A DNA stretch of 20,185 bases from CAYFLR01 sp964343805 (GTDB lineage: Bacteria; Bdellovibrionota_B; Oligoflexia; CAYFLR01). The position numbers and the translations under genes are program-made. The notes under the pieces were generated by a model that did no database searches, was not told where the DNA came from, and saw only the letters and a program-made list of their open reading frames with translations. Numbering within the stretch: position 1 is the stretch's first letter; each line of letters starts with the position of its first letter. The stretch is from assembly GCA_964343805.1 (NCBI GenBank), contig CAYFLR010000083.1:1-20185 (forward strand), given 5' to 3'. Below, piece by piece: positions 6,597-13,462 of the stretch.

Positions 6597-7901
6597 ATGA
6601 GACAACCCATCCAACTCATCTTTCGCTATATTTTATTTACTATTTTAGTAGTCATTATTCTCCCCCCCCCTCTTCAAGCTATCAATTGCCATAAGATGGT
6701 TTCGGATTTTTTATCGGCTCAACCCATCTCCCTCAAGTCTATTATGATGAGCGTTCTCTCCTTCTATAAATCTCCCCCCCAAAAGAATCCTGAATGGTTG
6801 GCTAAGTTAAAGCCCGGTAAATTTGTTTCTCCCTATGTAAGAGCTAAAAGCATCCATATCAAAAACACCGAAGCAAGAGGATACCTTACTCGCCAGAACA
6901 TTAGTTTTTCCGAAACAAAGTATTTTTCGGATGCCAGAAGAATAAGCCCCATTGAGCCTATCTTAACCAGAGAGCTCTACGAGGGTCGTGTAAAAGGAGA
7001 ACCAGAAGCCTTTAATAAATCGACTTTTTTTATAATAGACCATATACCGACTCATCATCGCCCAGGTCATTCCACCATGCCTGCCCTGGAACATCCAGAA
7101 ATGCCAAAACGACTGGCTCTTTTACATCAATGGGGATATAGATTGGTAATTGATAGTAACATAGATATAATTGGTGTTCGAGGGTACATGCAGGCTCCCA
7201 GGTTTTTTACCCACAGAGAAAAAGCCTCTATTATGCTTCACACCAAGTCCAGTTGGGATGTGTTTGAACATGAGTTCTTTCATTTGATTTTTTGGCGTTT
7301 TTTAAGCCAGCACCTTACTCAGAATAAGCAGGTTGAAAACTCACTCGATCCCACTCAATTGATTCAAAAAATTAGAAATGATCCTGATTTTAAAAAAGTA
7401 AAAAATTTCCTACCGCCGCCCCTTTTATCAAAACTCGAACGTTTAATATCTTACCAACTTCCTCGAACCGCATTAAATGAGTCTTTAGCGGTAGAAACCC
7501 AGCGATTGGTTTTAGCAGGGTCTCAGACCTCTTTACCAGAACGATCCATTCGCTATGCTCTTAAACATCGAATTTATGGGCTCGTCCGCCTCGCAGACCG
7601 AAAAGCTCTCTCAAAAGTAGAGCAACTGACCTTTTTTCAATCATGGATCGAATACCTGCTTTTAAAAGAGGAGGTGTTTAGCAGAAAAGTCCTAGAACGG
7701 ATTTTAGACATCTGCCTTAAAAAGGGTGATTGTGGTGAAACGGCTCTTGCATTATCTAAAGCGTATCGTTTCCTTGCAAATTCCCATCCCCAAATGCTAG
7801 AGCATTTTCGCAATAACCCCAACCAAGCTCTCCAAGAGTTGCCATCTCTCCAAACTAAATTTCCTCAAGAGTTACTTCCTAAAAGTCTTTGGTATGATTA
7901 A
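6597..7901 (+). CDS. Exported HExxH metallopeptidase candidate
   Basis: The 434-aa protein has a signal peptide (basic start, hydrophobic core FRYILFTILVVIILPPPLQA). It contains VFEHEFFHLIF with HEFFH at residues 225-229, the HExxH zinc motif. NESLAVETQ at 294-302 could supply the third zinc ligand (Glu295 or Glu300), as in gluzincin-type enzymes where a Glu follows on a later helix. I do not recognise the family beyond this. The predicted role is a periplasmic or secreted zinc protease. The first 190 coding bases hold a C9 tract (6662-6670) and a C7 tract, both coding for prolines; a one-base slip would shift the frame. No strong ribosome-binding site is visible. It diverges from the lipoprotein gene at 6398. 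Confidence 0.8.
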   Translation: MRQPIQLIFRYILFTILVVIILPPPLQAINCHKMVSDFLSAQPISLKSIMMSVLSFYKSPPQKNPEWLAKLKPGKFVSPYVRAKSIHIKNTEARGYLTRQNISFSETKYFSDARRISPIEPILTRELYEGRVKGEPEAFNKSTFFIIDHIPTHHRPGHSTMPALEHPEMPKRLALLHQWGYRLVIDSNIDIIGVRGYMQAPRFFTHREKASIMLHTKSSWDVFEHEFFHLIFWRFLSQHLTQNKQVENSLDPTQLIQKIRNDPDFKKVKNFLPPPLLSKLERLISYQLPRTALNESLAVETQRLVLAGSQTSLPERSIRYALKHRIYGLVRLADRKALSKVEQLTFFQSWIEYLLLKEEVFSRKVLERILDICLKKGDCGETALALSKAYRFLANSHPQMLEHFRNNPNQALQELPSLQTKFPQELLPKSLWYD

Positions 7902-7984
7902 TAAACTCTACCTGGGAAAGAATCAGATTCACCCTCTTAAAGGGTTAGAAAAGTGGTAGACAAATTTCTAAGTAGTTTGCCCTA

Positions 7985-8296
7985 TCATATCACTCTTTCT
8001 ACCGCATCTAATAAATGGGACATTTTGAGAGGTTTCGTCAAGTAGCTATCACAGCCCGATTCTAAAGCTCGATCTAAGTCTTCTTTAAAAGCATTGGCAG
8101 TAACTGCTATAATGGGAGTCGCCGTAGTCCTTCTTTTGGATTCCAATTTAAGAATTTGCTTNNNNNNNNNNTTTGTGGCCTCATAGCCATCCATCACCGG
8201 CATGACAAGATCCATGAAAATAAGGTCAATATCTTGCGATTGGTATATTTCGACCGCTGACAGACCATTCTTAACTTGGATTATGTTATGAGCTTT
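7985..8296 (-). pseudogene. Truncated response-regulator receiver domain
   Basis: Minus-strand frames from 8296 read NIIQVKNGLSAVEIYQSQDI, then DLIFMDLVMPVMDGYEAT, a 10-N gap, then TPIIAVTANAFKEDLDRALE and SGCDSYLTKPLK. This is the C-terminal two thirds of a CheY-like receiver. The phospho-acceptor Asp (FMDLVMP), the Thr in VTAN and the Lys in TKPL are present. The N-terminal strand with the acidic pair is missing: an in-frame TAA at 8297-8299 precedes the homology. Domains like this usually end hybrid histidine kinases or stand alone. Because the kinase part and N-terminus are absent, I call it a remnant. The gap also makes frame continuity uncertain. Confidence 0.75.
8162..8171. other. Assembly gap (10 N) inside the receiver remnant
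   Basis: Ten N bases interrupt the receiver-domain frame between the GYEAT segment and the KQILKLESKRR segment. The true gap length is unknown. Confidence 0.99.
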
Positions 8297-8337
8297 TTAT
8301 GGTAGTATGCATATGTTGATTCCCTAATTGGTTCTAT

Positions 8338-9213
8338 TTATTTCCATACAAAAACATCATCTTTGTTTATTATCAATGCCTGTAATAAACCACCATAAAA
8401 AGAAGACATGCCGGTGTCAATTCGCCAAACCTTGCCATTACAGGCATGGGTAATTCCACTGCTTTGTCTTGTATGGGCAACAACCATACGTTGTACCTTA
8501 AGTAGACTCAATGTCTTTTCTAACTCTTTACAATCTTTCTCATCCGTGTTTAAGGAAAAGTCACGATTCCAAAGTGGTCCCTGACTGTCTTGTATGAAAA
8601 TAGGGCGAGGCTTTTCTCCCATCATCCACTCTTTGGTTTCTCTGTTGATTCGATCAACGCCATAGGTCGCATAAAATAATGAAATACCGCCATGGACAAA
8701 TACTGTATTGTGAGAAATTATGGCAATTTTTCTCTTTGCTAATTTTTTTGCATAGGGTCCGCCTGGTTCAAAAGCGACCCCTCTACCTCGTTGATAGTCT
8801 GGTAAATAACTTAAGTAGGAGGGAAAGGTATTTGGGTTATAAAAATCTCTAAATGCTGGAAATGCTTCTGATGCGACATACCGGAAATCTAAGGATATAT
8901 TCATTGTCTCATGATTTCCAATAAGAGAATAAACCTTTCCACCGACCAGTTGGGCTTGTGCGTCTAAATATTCAAAGAAATCAATAACCTCCTTATCCTG
9001 TTTGCCTCTATCTATCTGGTCCCCAAGTTGAACAAGGGTTGTAGTCCCACCGCACCACTTATCATTTAAATCAATTAATTCTAATTTGTATAGAATCTGC
9101 TTTGCGGCTTCTAAATCACCGTGAAAATCTCCCACAGCCATCACTTGATCTGTTGCAAATAAGGGGGTTAGATGGGACAAAATAACAAATATGTTGAATA
9201 TAAAAAATTTCAT
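8338..9213 (-). CDS. Exported Shewanella-like PPP-family phosphatase
   Basis: The 291-aa protein starts with a signal peptide (MKFFIFNIFVILSHLTPLFA) and then carries the full set of PPP metallophosphatase motifs. These are GDFHGD (28-33), GDQIDRG (64-70), GNHE (99-102), FVHGG (172-176) and AHT (246-248), with GPLWNRDF (212-219) as in the Shewanella-like phosphatase branch. Known members use a two-metal centre to hydrolyse phosphoesters, often phosphoprotein. The signal peptide puts this one in the periplasm or outside. A ribosome-binding site, GGAGAGGT, lies just before the ATG. The start is only about 50 bp from the promoter of the divergent PAS regulator, so that protein could control this gene. 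Confidence 0.9.
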   Translation of the reverse strand: MKFFIFNIFVILSHLTPLFATDQVMAVGDFHGDLEAAKQILYKLELIDLNDKWCGGTTTLVQLGDQIDRGKQDKEVIDFFEYLDAQAQLVGGKVYSLIGNHETMNISLDFRYVASEAFPAFRDFYNPNTFPSYLSYLPDYQRGRGVAFEPGGPYAKKLAKRKIAIISHNTVFVHGGISLFYATYGVDRINRETKEWMMGEKPRPIFIQDSQGPLWNRDFSLNTDEKDCKELEKTLSLLKVQRMVVAHTRQSSGITHACNGKVWRIDTGMSSFYGGLLQALIINKDDVFVWK

Positions 9214-9260
9214 ATTACCTCTCCTCTTTTAATACCACTCTTTAGTGCACTCACCCGACC

Positions 9261-9289
9261 TTGACAAGAAAGGGTATACCACTTAAAAT
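9261..9289 (+). promoter_or_regulatory. Near-consensus sigma-70 promoter for the PAS regulator
   Basis: TTGACA (9261-9266), a 17-bp spacer and TAAAAT (9284-9289). The -35 box is part of CTTGACAAG, whose complement supplies TTGTCA followed after 17 bp by TAAAGA on the minus strand, a weaker promoter candidate toward the phosphatase gene. The two promoters would share their -35 region. Confidence 0.65.
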
Positions 9290-9320
9290 GTTACATGTAT
9301 GCAACGATAATGTAACAATT

Positions 9321-9998
9321 ATGATACATCTATTAGATAGTCATCAAAACCAACAGACATACAGCTGCCTAAATGCGCTACCCATCGGTGTATTGGTCCT
9401 TTCAGACACCTTTACCGTTATTTATAGTAACTCTGTTTTCCAAGATATACTACAAACAGGAGTGCATGAATATGGTTCAATTGATTTGGTCCGTCAAGAA
9501 TTCCTAAAAACCTTACAAAAAAATCAAAACAAAAACACTGGAACCATCCGTTTTATGAATAAAAATGAGACAACTACAGTGTTCAATGTTTTTGTCCAGA
9601 GGCATTCCCCAGATGAAAACAAAAAAAGTAATTTGGTTATAAGTTTAATTCCTTCCGATGGCAAATTAGCTAACATATCAAAGGTCAGCAGGCAAACATA
9701 TATCTATGACCACTTACGCATTCACATGGAGAGCCAAGTTGTTCGATTTGGAAGAAAAGTAATTCCCTTTAGCGAAATGGAATACAAACTCTTTGTGTAT
9801 TTAATTCAAAAAGAAGACCGATTGATTAGTAAAGAAGAATTACTTAATCAAGTTTGGCAAAAAAGGGCACTGCAAACAAGAACGGTAGATATCTATGTTA
9901 GTAGAGTAAGAAACAAGCTAAAAAAATCTGGCTGTTTTAAAAACTATATCCAAACTATACATGGCCGTGGCTTTATGTTTGTCTGCAACCCTGATTAA
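9321..9998 (+). CDS. PAS/OmpR-type winged-helix transcription regulator
   Basis: The start is set at ATG 9321 (225 aa) because the longer TTG frame (9261) begins in the -35 box and the ATG at 9288 overlaps the -10 box. Residues about 15-110 look like a PAS sensor (LNALPIGVLVLSDTFTVIYS, with following NSVF). The C-terminal ~95 residues are an OmpR/PhoB winged helix: FSEMEYKLFVYLIQKE, ISKEELLNQVW, RTVDIYVSRVRNKL and IQTIHGRGFMF. There is no receiver domain with a phospho-acceptor, so the PAS part probably senses a ligand or redox state or pairs with another protein. It is divergent from the exported phosphatase. An inverted ATGTAT/ATACAT pair (9295-9300, 9324-9329) near the start could be an autoregulatory site. 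No strong ribosome-binding site is seen. Confidence 0.85.
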   Translation: MIHLLDSHQNQQTYSCLNALPIGVLVLSDTFTVIYSNSVFQDILQTGVHEYGSIDLVRQEFLKTLQKNQNKNTGTIRFMNKNETTTVFNVFVQRHSPDENKKSNLVISLIPSDGKLANISKVSRQTYIYDHLRIHMESQVVRFGRKVIPFSEMEYKLFVYLIQKEDRLISKEELLNQVWQKRALQTRTVDIYVSRVRNKLKKSGCFKNYIQTIHGRGFMFVCNPD

Positions 9999-10001
9999 TA
10001 G

Positions 10002-10118
10002 GTGCCAGATGGAAGCAAATCTAAAACCAAAGTCCTAACCTACATTTTCAGAACTATTAAAGACCAAAAAGAATTACTAGTCTTCAATCATAAAGATTTT
10101 GATGATGTTATCCCTTAA
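10002..10118 (+). pseudogene. Truncated NUDIX hydrolase N-terminus (copy A)
   Basis: From a GTG four bases after the regulator's stop codon the frame reads TKVLTYIFRTIKDQKELLVF, then NHKDFDDVIP and a stop. It matches the N-terminal strand pair of small NUDIX hydrolases (K-V-L-x-Y-I-x-R...LLVF-x-H-x-D-F). The VPAGTVE segment and the catalytic GX5EX7REUXEEXGU box that should follow are absent. At 38 codons it is a remnant with no activity. A related remnant lies at 11060-11182, about 1.06 kb downstream on the same strand. Confidence 0.6.
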
Positions 10119-10341
10119 AATATCAGCTCATTTCTTTTTTGTGACAAATAAGTCCCCGTCGACTTGATAGCGTCATAATTTGCCCCATTTTCTTACAGTC
10201 CCTCACTTTTGAATTTAAAAATAATGAATAAAGTTAAATGCTTGGGTATGGTCTAAGATTTGCAGGTGTCTGATGCAACCCGAACAAGATTATCGGGAAA
10301 AAATTACAATTAAAGACATTATTTAGAATTTTGGAGGTATC

Positions 10342-11031
10342 ATGAAGGGATTGGTTTTTACCATAACATTTTTATTTTTAGGCTCATTATTAAATGCACA
10401 AAACAACGACAAAATAAGGCCTGACATGTTTGTTGGAACTTGGGTTACCGCTTGCAAAAACAAAGATCAGAAGAGGGGTATTGGGTCGAGTAAGCAGTTA
10501 AAGGAAATTTCAGCTATCTCACAAAAGTTATTTAAAGTTAAACAGTTGAATATTTTATATCAAGATAAAAACTGTAAGCAGATGATGGCAAAAAACATAA
10601 AAACCATTCAAGCATCCGTTGGAAAAAGAGATCAGATTCTTGGTCTAACAACTGCATTCGGTTTTACAGGCCAATTAAAGTCTGAAGTTTTAGAGGTATT
10701 TGATACCACATCCTTGTCAGCAGGTGAGCTAACAAGTGTACTATTAAAAAAAATGGGAGTTGATAACTGTGTCAAAGAAAATTTGAATCACAATAATTCA
10801 ATCAAATTAGATCTCAAGCACTGCATGTCAAGAAATTCATTGAAACATACTAGTTTTCTTTTGATAAAAGATCCTAAAAAAGAGCCCAGATTTAGTTCTT
10901 TGTTTTCTCATAATCGCTCTCTATTGATTGAAGGAGTCTCGGATAATGATATAGGAATCAAAACAGATGAAGCTGTTAAAATCGATCCTAAAACACTTCC
11001 TTGGAGGTTTATTTATTCTGCGGTTAAGTAG
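10342..11031 (+). CDS. Secreted protein of unknown function
   Basis: The ATG is preceded by GGAGG at good spacing. The 229-aa product has a signal peptide with a likely cleavage after SLLNA (MKGLVFTITFLFLGSLLNAQ). The mature part starts with a VGTWVTAC motif, as seen at the N-termini of small beta-barrel or lipocalin-like exported proteins. It has five cysteines (CKN, NCK, NCV, HC and the first TAC), enough for disulphides, so a periplasmic or extracellular site is likely. I recognise no family. It is bracketed by two NUDIX remnants on the same strand, so it may have arrived with or between duplicated DNA. The upstream 223 bases (10119-10341) hold no gene I can support. Confidence 0.82.
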   Translation: MKGLVFTITFLFLGSLLNAQNNDKIRPDMFVGTWVTACKNKDQKRGIGSSKQLKEISAISQKLFKVKQLNILYQDKNCKQMMAKNIKTIQASVGKRDQILGLTTAFGFTGQLKSEVLEVFDTTSLSAGELTSVLLKKMGVDNCVKENLNHNNSIKLDLKHCMSRNSLKHTSFLLIKDPKKEPRFSSLFSHNRSLLIEGVSDNDIGIKTDEAVKIDPKTLPWRFIYSAVK

Positions 11032-11059
11032 AAAAGTAATATGACTGGATTCTTGAAAA

Positions 11060-11182
11060 GTGATCCAAACCAAATCCAAAGTCCTCGCTTATATATTCAG
11101 AGCTAAGAATAAAAAGAAAGAAATACTTGTCTTTGATCATAGGGATTTTGATCTTACAATAAAAAAATGGACACTCAGTTAA
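11060..11182 (+). pseudogene. Truncated NUDIX hydrolase N-terminus (copy B), cut by IS3 relic
   Basis: The frame from GTG 11060 reads TKSKVLAYIFRAKNKKKEIL, then VFDHRDFD, the same NUDIX N-terminal block as the remnant at 10002. At about 11160 it runs into the terminal repeat of an IS3-type relic (TGGACACTCAGTTAAG on the plus strand) and stops in it. The two NUDIX copies are clearly related but not identical at DNA level, so they are paralogues or an old duplication rather than a recent one. No catalytic NUDIX box remains. Confidence 0.6.
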
Positions 11183-11350
11183 GCTACTTTACGTAATTCT
11201 ATTTTTAAAATTCTACAGGCGAGCAAAATCCAAGTGCTGAATATGATCTCTGCCTGTTATAAAAAATTTCAATAAATTCGAATATGCTCCGCTTGATCAG
11301 CAACAAGTCTTTTTAACCGTGAGTTTTCTTTTTCTAGTTCTTTAAGCCGG
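11168..11350 (-). mobile_element. IS3-family relic: OrfA tail joined to OrfB tail
   Basis: On the minus strand, 11269-11349 reads RLKELEKENSRLKRLVADQA, then EHIRIY and a stop: the leucine-zipper end of an IS3 OrfA. Another frame, 11205-11279, reads EFIEIFYNRQRSYSALGFCS, then PVEF and a stop: the classic C-terminus of OrfB (Y-N-x-x-R-x-H/Y-S-x-L-G...P-x-x-F). About 800 bp that should separate them, with the DDE core, are deleted. The end at 11168 (TGGACACTCAGTTAAGC) looks like the terminal inverted repeat. One end cuts a NUDIX gene, and the other supplies the last codons of the AAA ATPase gene at 11334. Confidence 0.72.
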
Positions 11351-12515
11351 GCAGGTCAGCTAAAAAATTCGCCTTAGTCCAAACCTTCTTGTCAGCTAAT
11401 CCCAAGTTAAGATAAGACCTAGACAAATCAGAGGGGATATCACTCCATTTTACTTCTCTTGCCCAATTTTTAGGGCTAATAAAGTCAATTTCACCAGATT
11501 TGTTTTTAAAGTAGCCAAACCTTCTATAAGAACGATTGAGTGATTCATTGGCTACTAACTCCGCTATTTTTGGATAATGAGCCTCTTTTAGAAAAGGGCT
11601 TTCTGCGAGCTGCAATGAGAGATGAAAAAGTAGTGGATCCGTAAAATAATGCTTTTTATCTTTTTTAGGATGAAAAGCTCCGGTGTCAAGATTGATATAC
11701 TTAAGTTGCCTCAATGCAAAACATGATTCTAGAACACTTAGATATTCCTTTACGGTATTGTGGGAACCAATGGCCGTTTTTTTTGCTAAAGTTTGATAAC
11801 TAACTGGGTTTTGCATACTTTTGCACAGTTGAATAATCAGCTCTTCCAAATAGTCTGCATCTTTACCAAGCTTTATAAAATCACCTTTTAACCACTTCCA
11901 AAACGTTTTTAAAGAATTTTGGGGGATCTTCCCTTCCTTTCCAGCTTCCAAAATAGCACTAGGAAAACCACCAACTCGAAAAAAAACCTCTAGTTCTTCA
12001 AGGCGATCTTCACTTGCCCAACCCGCTTGCTTTCTCATTTCAACAAATTCATTAAAAAGCATAGGAAGCAAATTAAAATCACCACCAGCATCAAACCTGC
12101 CAGGCATTAGATCAGAACCTTTTTTGATGTCATGGGCATGTGAACCAGTAAGCATAATAATATGGTGTTGGCCTATATCCACCTCATGCTTAATAGCCCT
12201 GTCCCAGTTACGGACAAAGTTAATCTCATCTAAAAGGATGATTTTGGTCCCCCTTAAAGAGATTAAAATTTCTGCAAGTTCTTTATTATCGCTTATATTT
12301 TCACAGCTTAAATAAAAACAACTATCCACTTTTGCATAATGGCTCAGGACTGCTTTCAACCATGAACTTTTTCCTATTTGTCTTGGTCCTCTGATTATAT
12401 AAAGCCCCTTTTCTTTTGGGATAAAGGGAAAGTTACGCTTGAAAGGCATTTTTTCAATGGCACTTAGATGGCGATCCTCAATTTCCCAGCCTATTTTTCC
12501 CCAAAATTTTTGCAT
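11334..12515 (-). CDS. DUF4143-type AAA ATPase with nuclease-like C-terminus
   Basis: The start is set at ATG 12513-12515 (393 aa); the longer TTG frame begins inside a set of upstream repeats. Walker A GPRQIGKS is at residues 43-50, Walker B IILLDE at 92-97, then the sensor LTGSHAH and the PGRF...LLPMLFNEFVEM segment typical of this family. A winged-helix part follows (YQTLAKKTAIGSHNTVKEYL). The C-terminal domain has EIDF (D344) and REVKW (E354, K356), the D...E-x-K spacing of PD-(D/E)XK folds. Such ATPases are common in mobile or accessory DNA, and their cellular role is poorly known. The final residues (GLKN) come from the IS3 relic, so a few C-terminal residues may have been replaced. Confidence 0.85.
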   Translation of the reverse strand: MQKFWGKIGWEIEDRHLSAIEKMPFKRNFPFIPKEKGLYIIRGPRQIGKSSWLKAVLSHYAKVDSCFYLSCENISDNKELAEILISLRGTKIILLDEINFVRNWDRAIKHEVDIGQHHIIMLTGSHAHDIKKGSDLMPGRFDAGGDFNLLPMLFNEFVEMRKQAGWASEDRLEELEVFFRVGGFPSAILEAGKEGKIPQNSLKTFWKWLKGDFIKLGKDADYLEELIIQLCKSMQNPVSYQTLAKKTAIGSHNTVKEYLSVLESCFALRQLKYINLDTGAFHPKKDKKHYFTDPLLFHLSLQLAESPFLKEAHYPKIAELVANESLNRSYRRFGYFKNKSGEIDFISPKNWAREVKWSDIPSDLSRSYLNLGLADKKVWTKANFLADLPGLKN

Positions 12516-12535
12516 AGATACACCAATAAGTTCAA

Positions 12536-12589
12536 TTTGGTCAATACAATTTAACAATTTGGTCAATTTTAACGTTTATTTTGGTCAAT
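12536..12589. repeat. Three iteron-like repeats at exact 22-bp spacing
   Basis: TTTGGTCAAT occurs at 12536-12545, 12558-12567 and 12580-12589, so the starts are exactly 22 bp (two helical turns) apart. The first two units also share the preceding CAA. They lie 21-74 bp upstream of the ATPase start codon on the minus strand (word there: ATTGACCAAA). Helically phased copies on one face of the DNA are typical of operators or replication iterons. Confidence 0.7.
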
Positions 12590-12668
12590 TAAAAGTAAAA
12601 AATATAAACAGGTAAAGTTAATGAAAAAACAGTTAATAAAACTTTTTTACACTAAAAGTATCACCTCA

Positions 12669-12726
12669 AGGATATTGGTGACGATAAGAAGAGGTAAGCA
12701 GTCAATATCCTCTACCCTACTGCTTA
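12669..12726 (+). other. H-type RNA pseudoknot candidate
   Basis: Two inverted repeats interleave. AGGATATTG (12669-12677) pairs with CAATATCCT (12703-12711), and TAAGCAGT (12695-12702) pairs with ACTGCTTA (12719-12726). The second stem's 5' arm abuts the first stem's 3' arm, so the stems could stack coaxially. Both are perfect (9 and 8 bp). It lies 17 bases before the 54-bp repeat at 12744. The two stems could instead form one at a time. Confidence 0.5.
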
Positions 12727-12743
12727 TAAGAAGAGCTCTAAAA

Positions 12744-12797
12744 GGGAGACCTTATTACTGGCAGTCATAAGTCGGGGGCGCCCAGCCAGCGGTTCGA
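12744..12797 (+). repeat. 54-bp direct repeat, copy 1
   Basis: It is identical over 54 bases to 18405-18458, starting GGGAGACC and ending GCGGTTCGA. It contains a hairpin CTTAT-T-ACT-GGC-AGT-C-ATAAG (12751-12771) and the palindrome GGGCGCCC. The GC-rich second half contrasts with the AT-rich surroundings. Immediately after GGTTCGA the two copies diverge: here the sequence continues AAATTCGCCC, while copy 2 continues into a tRNA-Ala 3' end. Confidence 0.9.
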
Positions 12798-12890
12798 AAA
12801 TTCGCCCAGGATGGAGCGAATTTCACGAGACGAGGACGTAAGTCCGAGCGAGGACTCGCCGTCCACCCCGAAAGGCGGAGGGCAGGAAGC
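12798..12890. other. GC-rich structured segment following repeat copy 1
   Basis: A chain of short stems: AAATTCGC/GCGAATTT (12798-12805 with 12816-12823), GGAC-GTAA-GTCC (12834-12845, GNRA-type loop), CGAG/CTCG nearby and CC-GAAA-GG (12868-12875, GNRA-type loop). GC content is far above the neighbourhood, and no protein-like frame of note is present. The 437-base stretch between the ATPase frame and the LRR gene holds this, the pseudoknot, the repeat and a short coding remnant. It is a candidate structured RNA or mobile-element end of unknown family. Confidence 0.4.
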
Positions 12891-12915
12891 CCAACGTATC
12901 CCGCACAAGTTCTAG

Positions 12916-13014
12916 ATTACTGGCGTTGCCCTCACCATCAAAGACCACTCTGGATTGCTCAATGCTGAAACTTTTAATAAAACTGTATTAAAGGAATTTT
13001 TAAATAATTCGTAA
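12916..13014 (+). pseudogene. Short C-terminal coding remnant
   Basis: After an in-frame TAG, 32 codons read ITGVALTIKDHSGLLNAETF, then NKTVLKEFLNNS and a stop at 13012-13014. Composition is protein-like, and it ends overlapping the first codons of the LRR lipoprotein, as the last gene of an operon pair might. No family is recognised and the upstream part is the GC-rich segment. It could be chance. Confidence 0.25.
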
Positions 13015-13462
13015 ACTCTTTTCGGTCCTTTTCTTGGTTCTTTTTATCATATCATGTGGTTCACCTTCCTCTATTAGTATACTCACCAGCTACGAAAGAA
13101 CTACTAACCAAGTTAATGCTAGTAGCTTCTTGGAATACTGTAATGATGATAACGCTGAAGATGATATAAAACATACAATCCATGTAATGAAAAAATATCT
13201 ACTAACTTCATACGTGAGTTGTGAAGTTGCATTTACAAAACTTCAAACATTTAAAGAGATTGATTTAGTAAATACTAAATTGACCAATATTGAACCTCTT
13301 GCAGGTTTTTCAAGATTAAAGAAGCTTAATCTCGCTTCCAACCACATAAAAAATATTGACCTACTAGAAAATCTAAAATCATTGGAAAGTTTAAACCTTT
13401 ACGACAATCAAATAGAGGATATAAGCTCTCCTTTAACTCTTAAAATAAGCACCTCTTTTTGA
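13004..13462 (+). pseudogene. LRR lipoprotein N-terminal half, truncated at a gene fusion
   Basis: The natural signal peptide reads IIRKLFSVLFLVLFIISCGS, with the lipobox Cys in the ISC-GS context. It begins at ATA 13004 or ATT 13007, shortly after AAGGA; the first conventional candidate (TTG 13034) falls inside the hydrophobic core. The mature part has the family's cap (FLEYC...IKHTIHVMKKYL...SCEVAFTKL), then LRR units: FKEIDLVNTKLTNIEPLAGF, RLKKLNLASNHIKNIDLLEN, LESLNLYDNQIEDI. After about 13422 the frame encodes only the antisense of a sigma-factor gene and ends ISTSF. Such LRR lipoproteins are surface binding proteins; this one is cut after about three repeats. The missing ATG suggests decay or a rare start codon. 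Confidence 0.72.

Noticed and set aside
7936..7952. Terminator after the metallopeptidase gene (ACCCTCTTAAAGGGT)
   Set aside because: A 5-bp stem with no T run on the plus strand; too weak for an intrinsic terminator.
12744..12797. Complete tRNA or tmRNA gene at the 54-bp repeat
   Set aside because: Only the T arm and 3' acceptor strand (after copy 2) fit a tRNA. No matching 5' acceptor, D arm, anticodon arm or tag-peptide frame is upstream, so neither a tRNA nor ssrA can be claimed.
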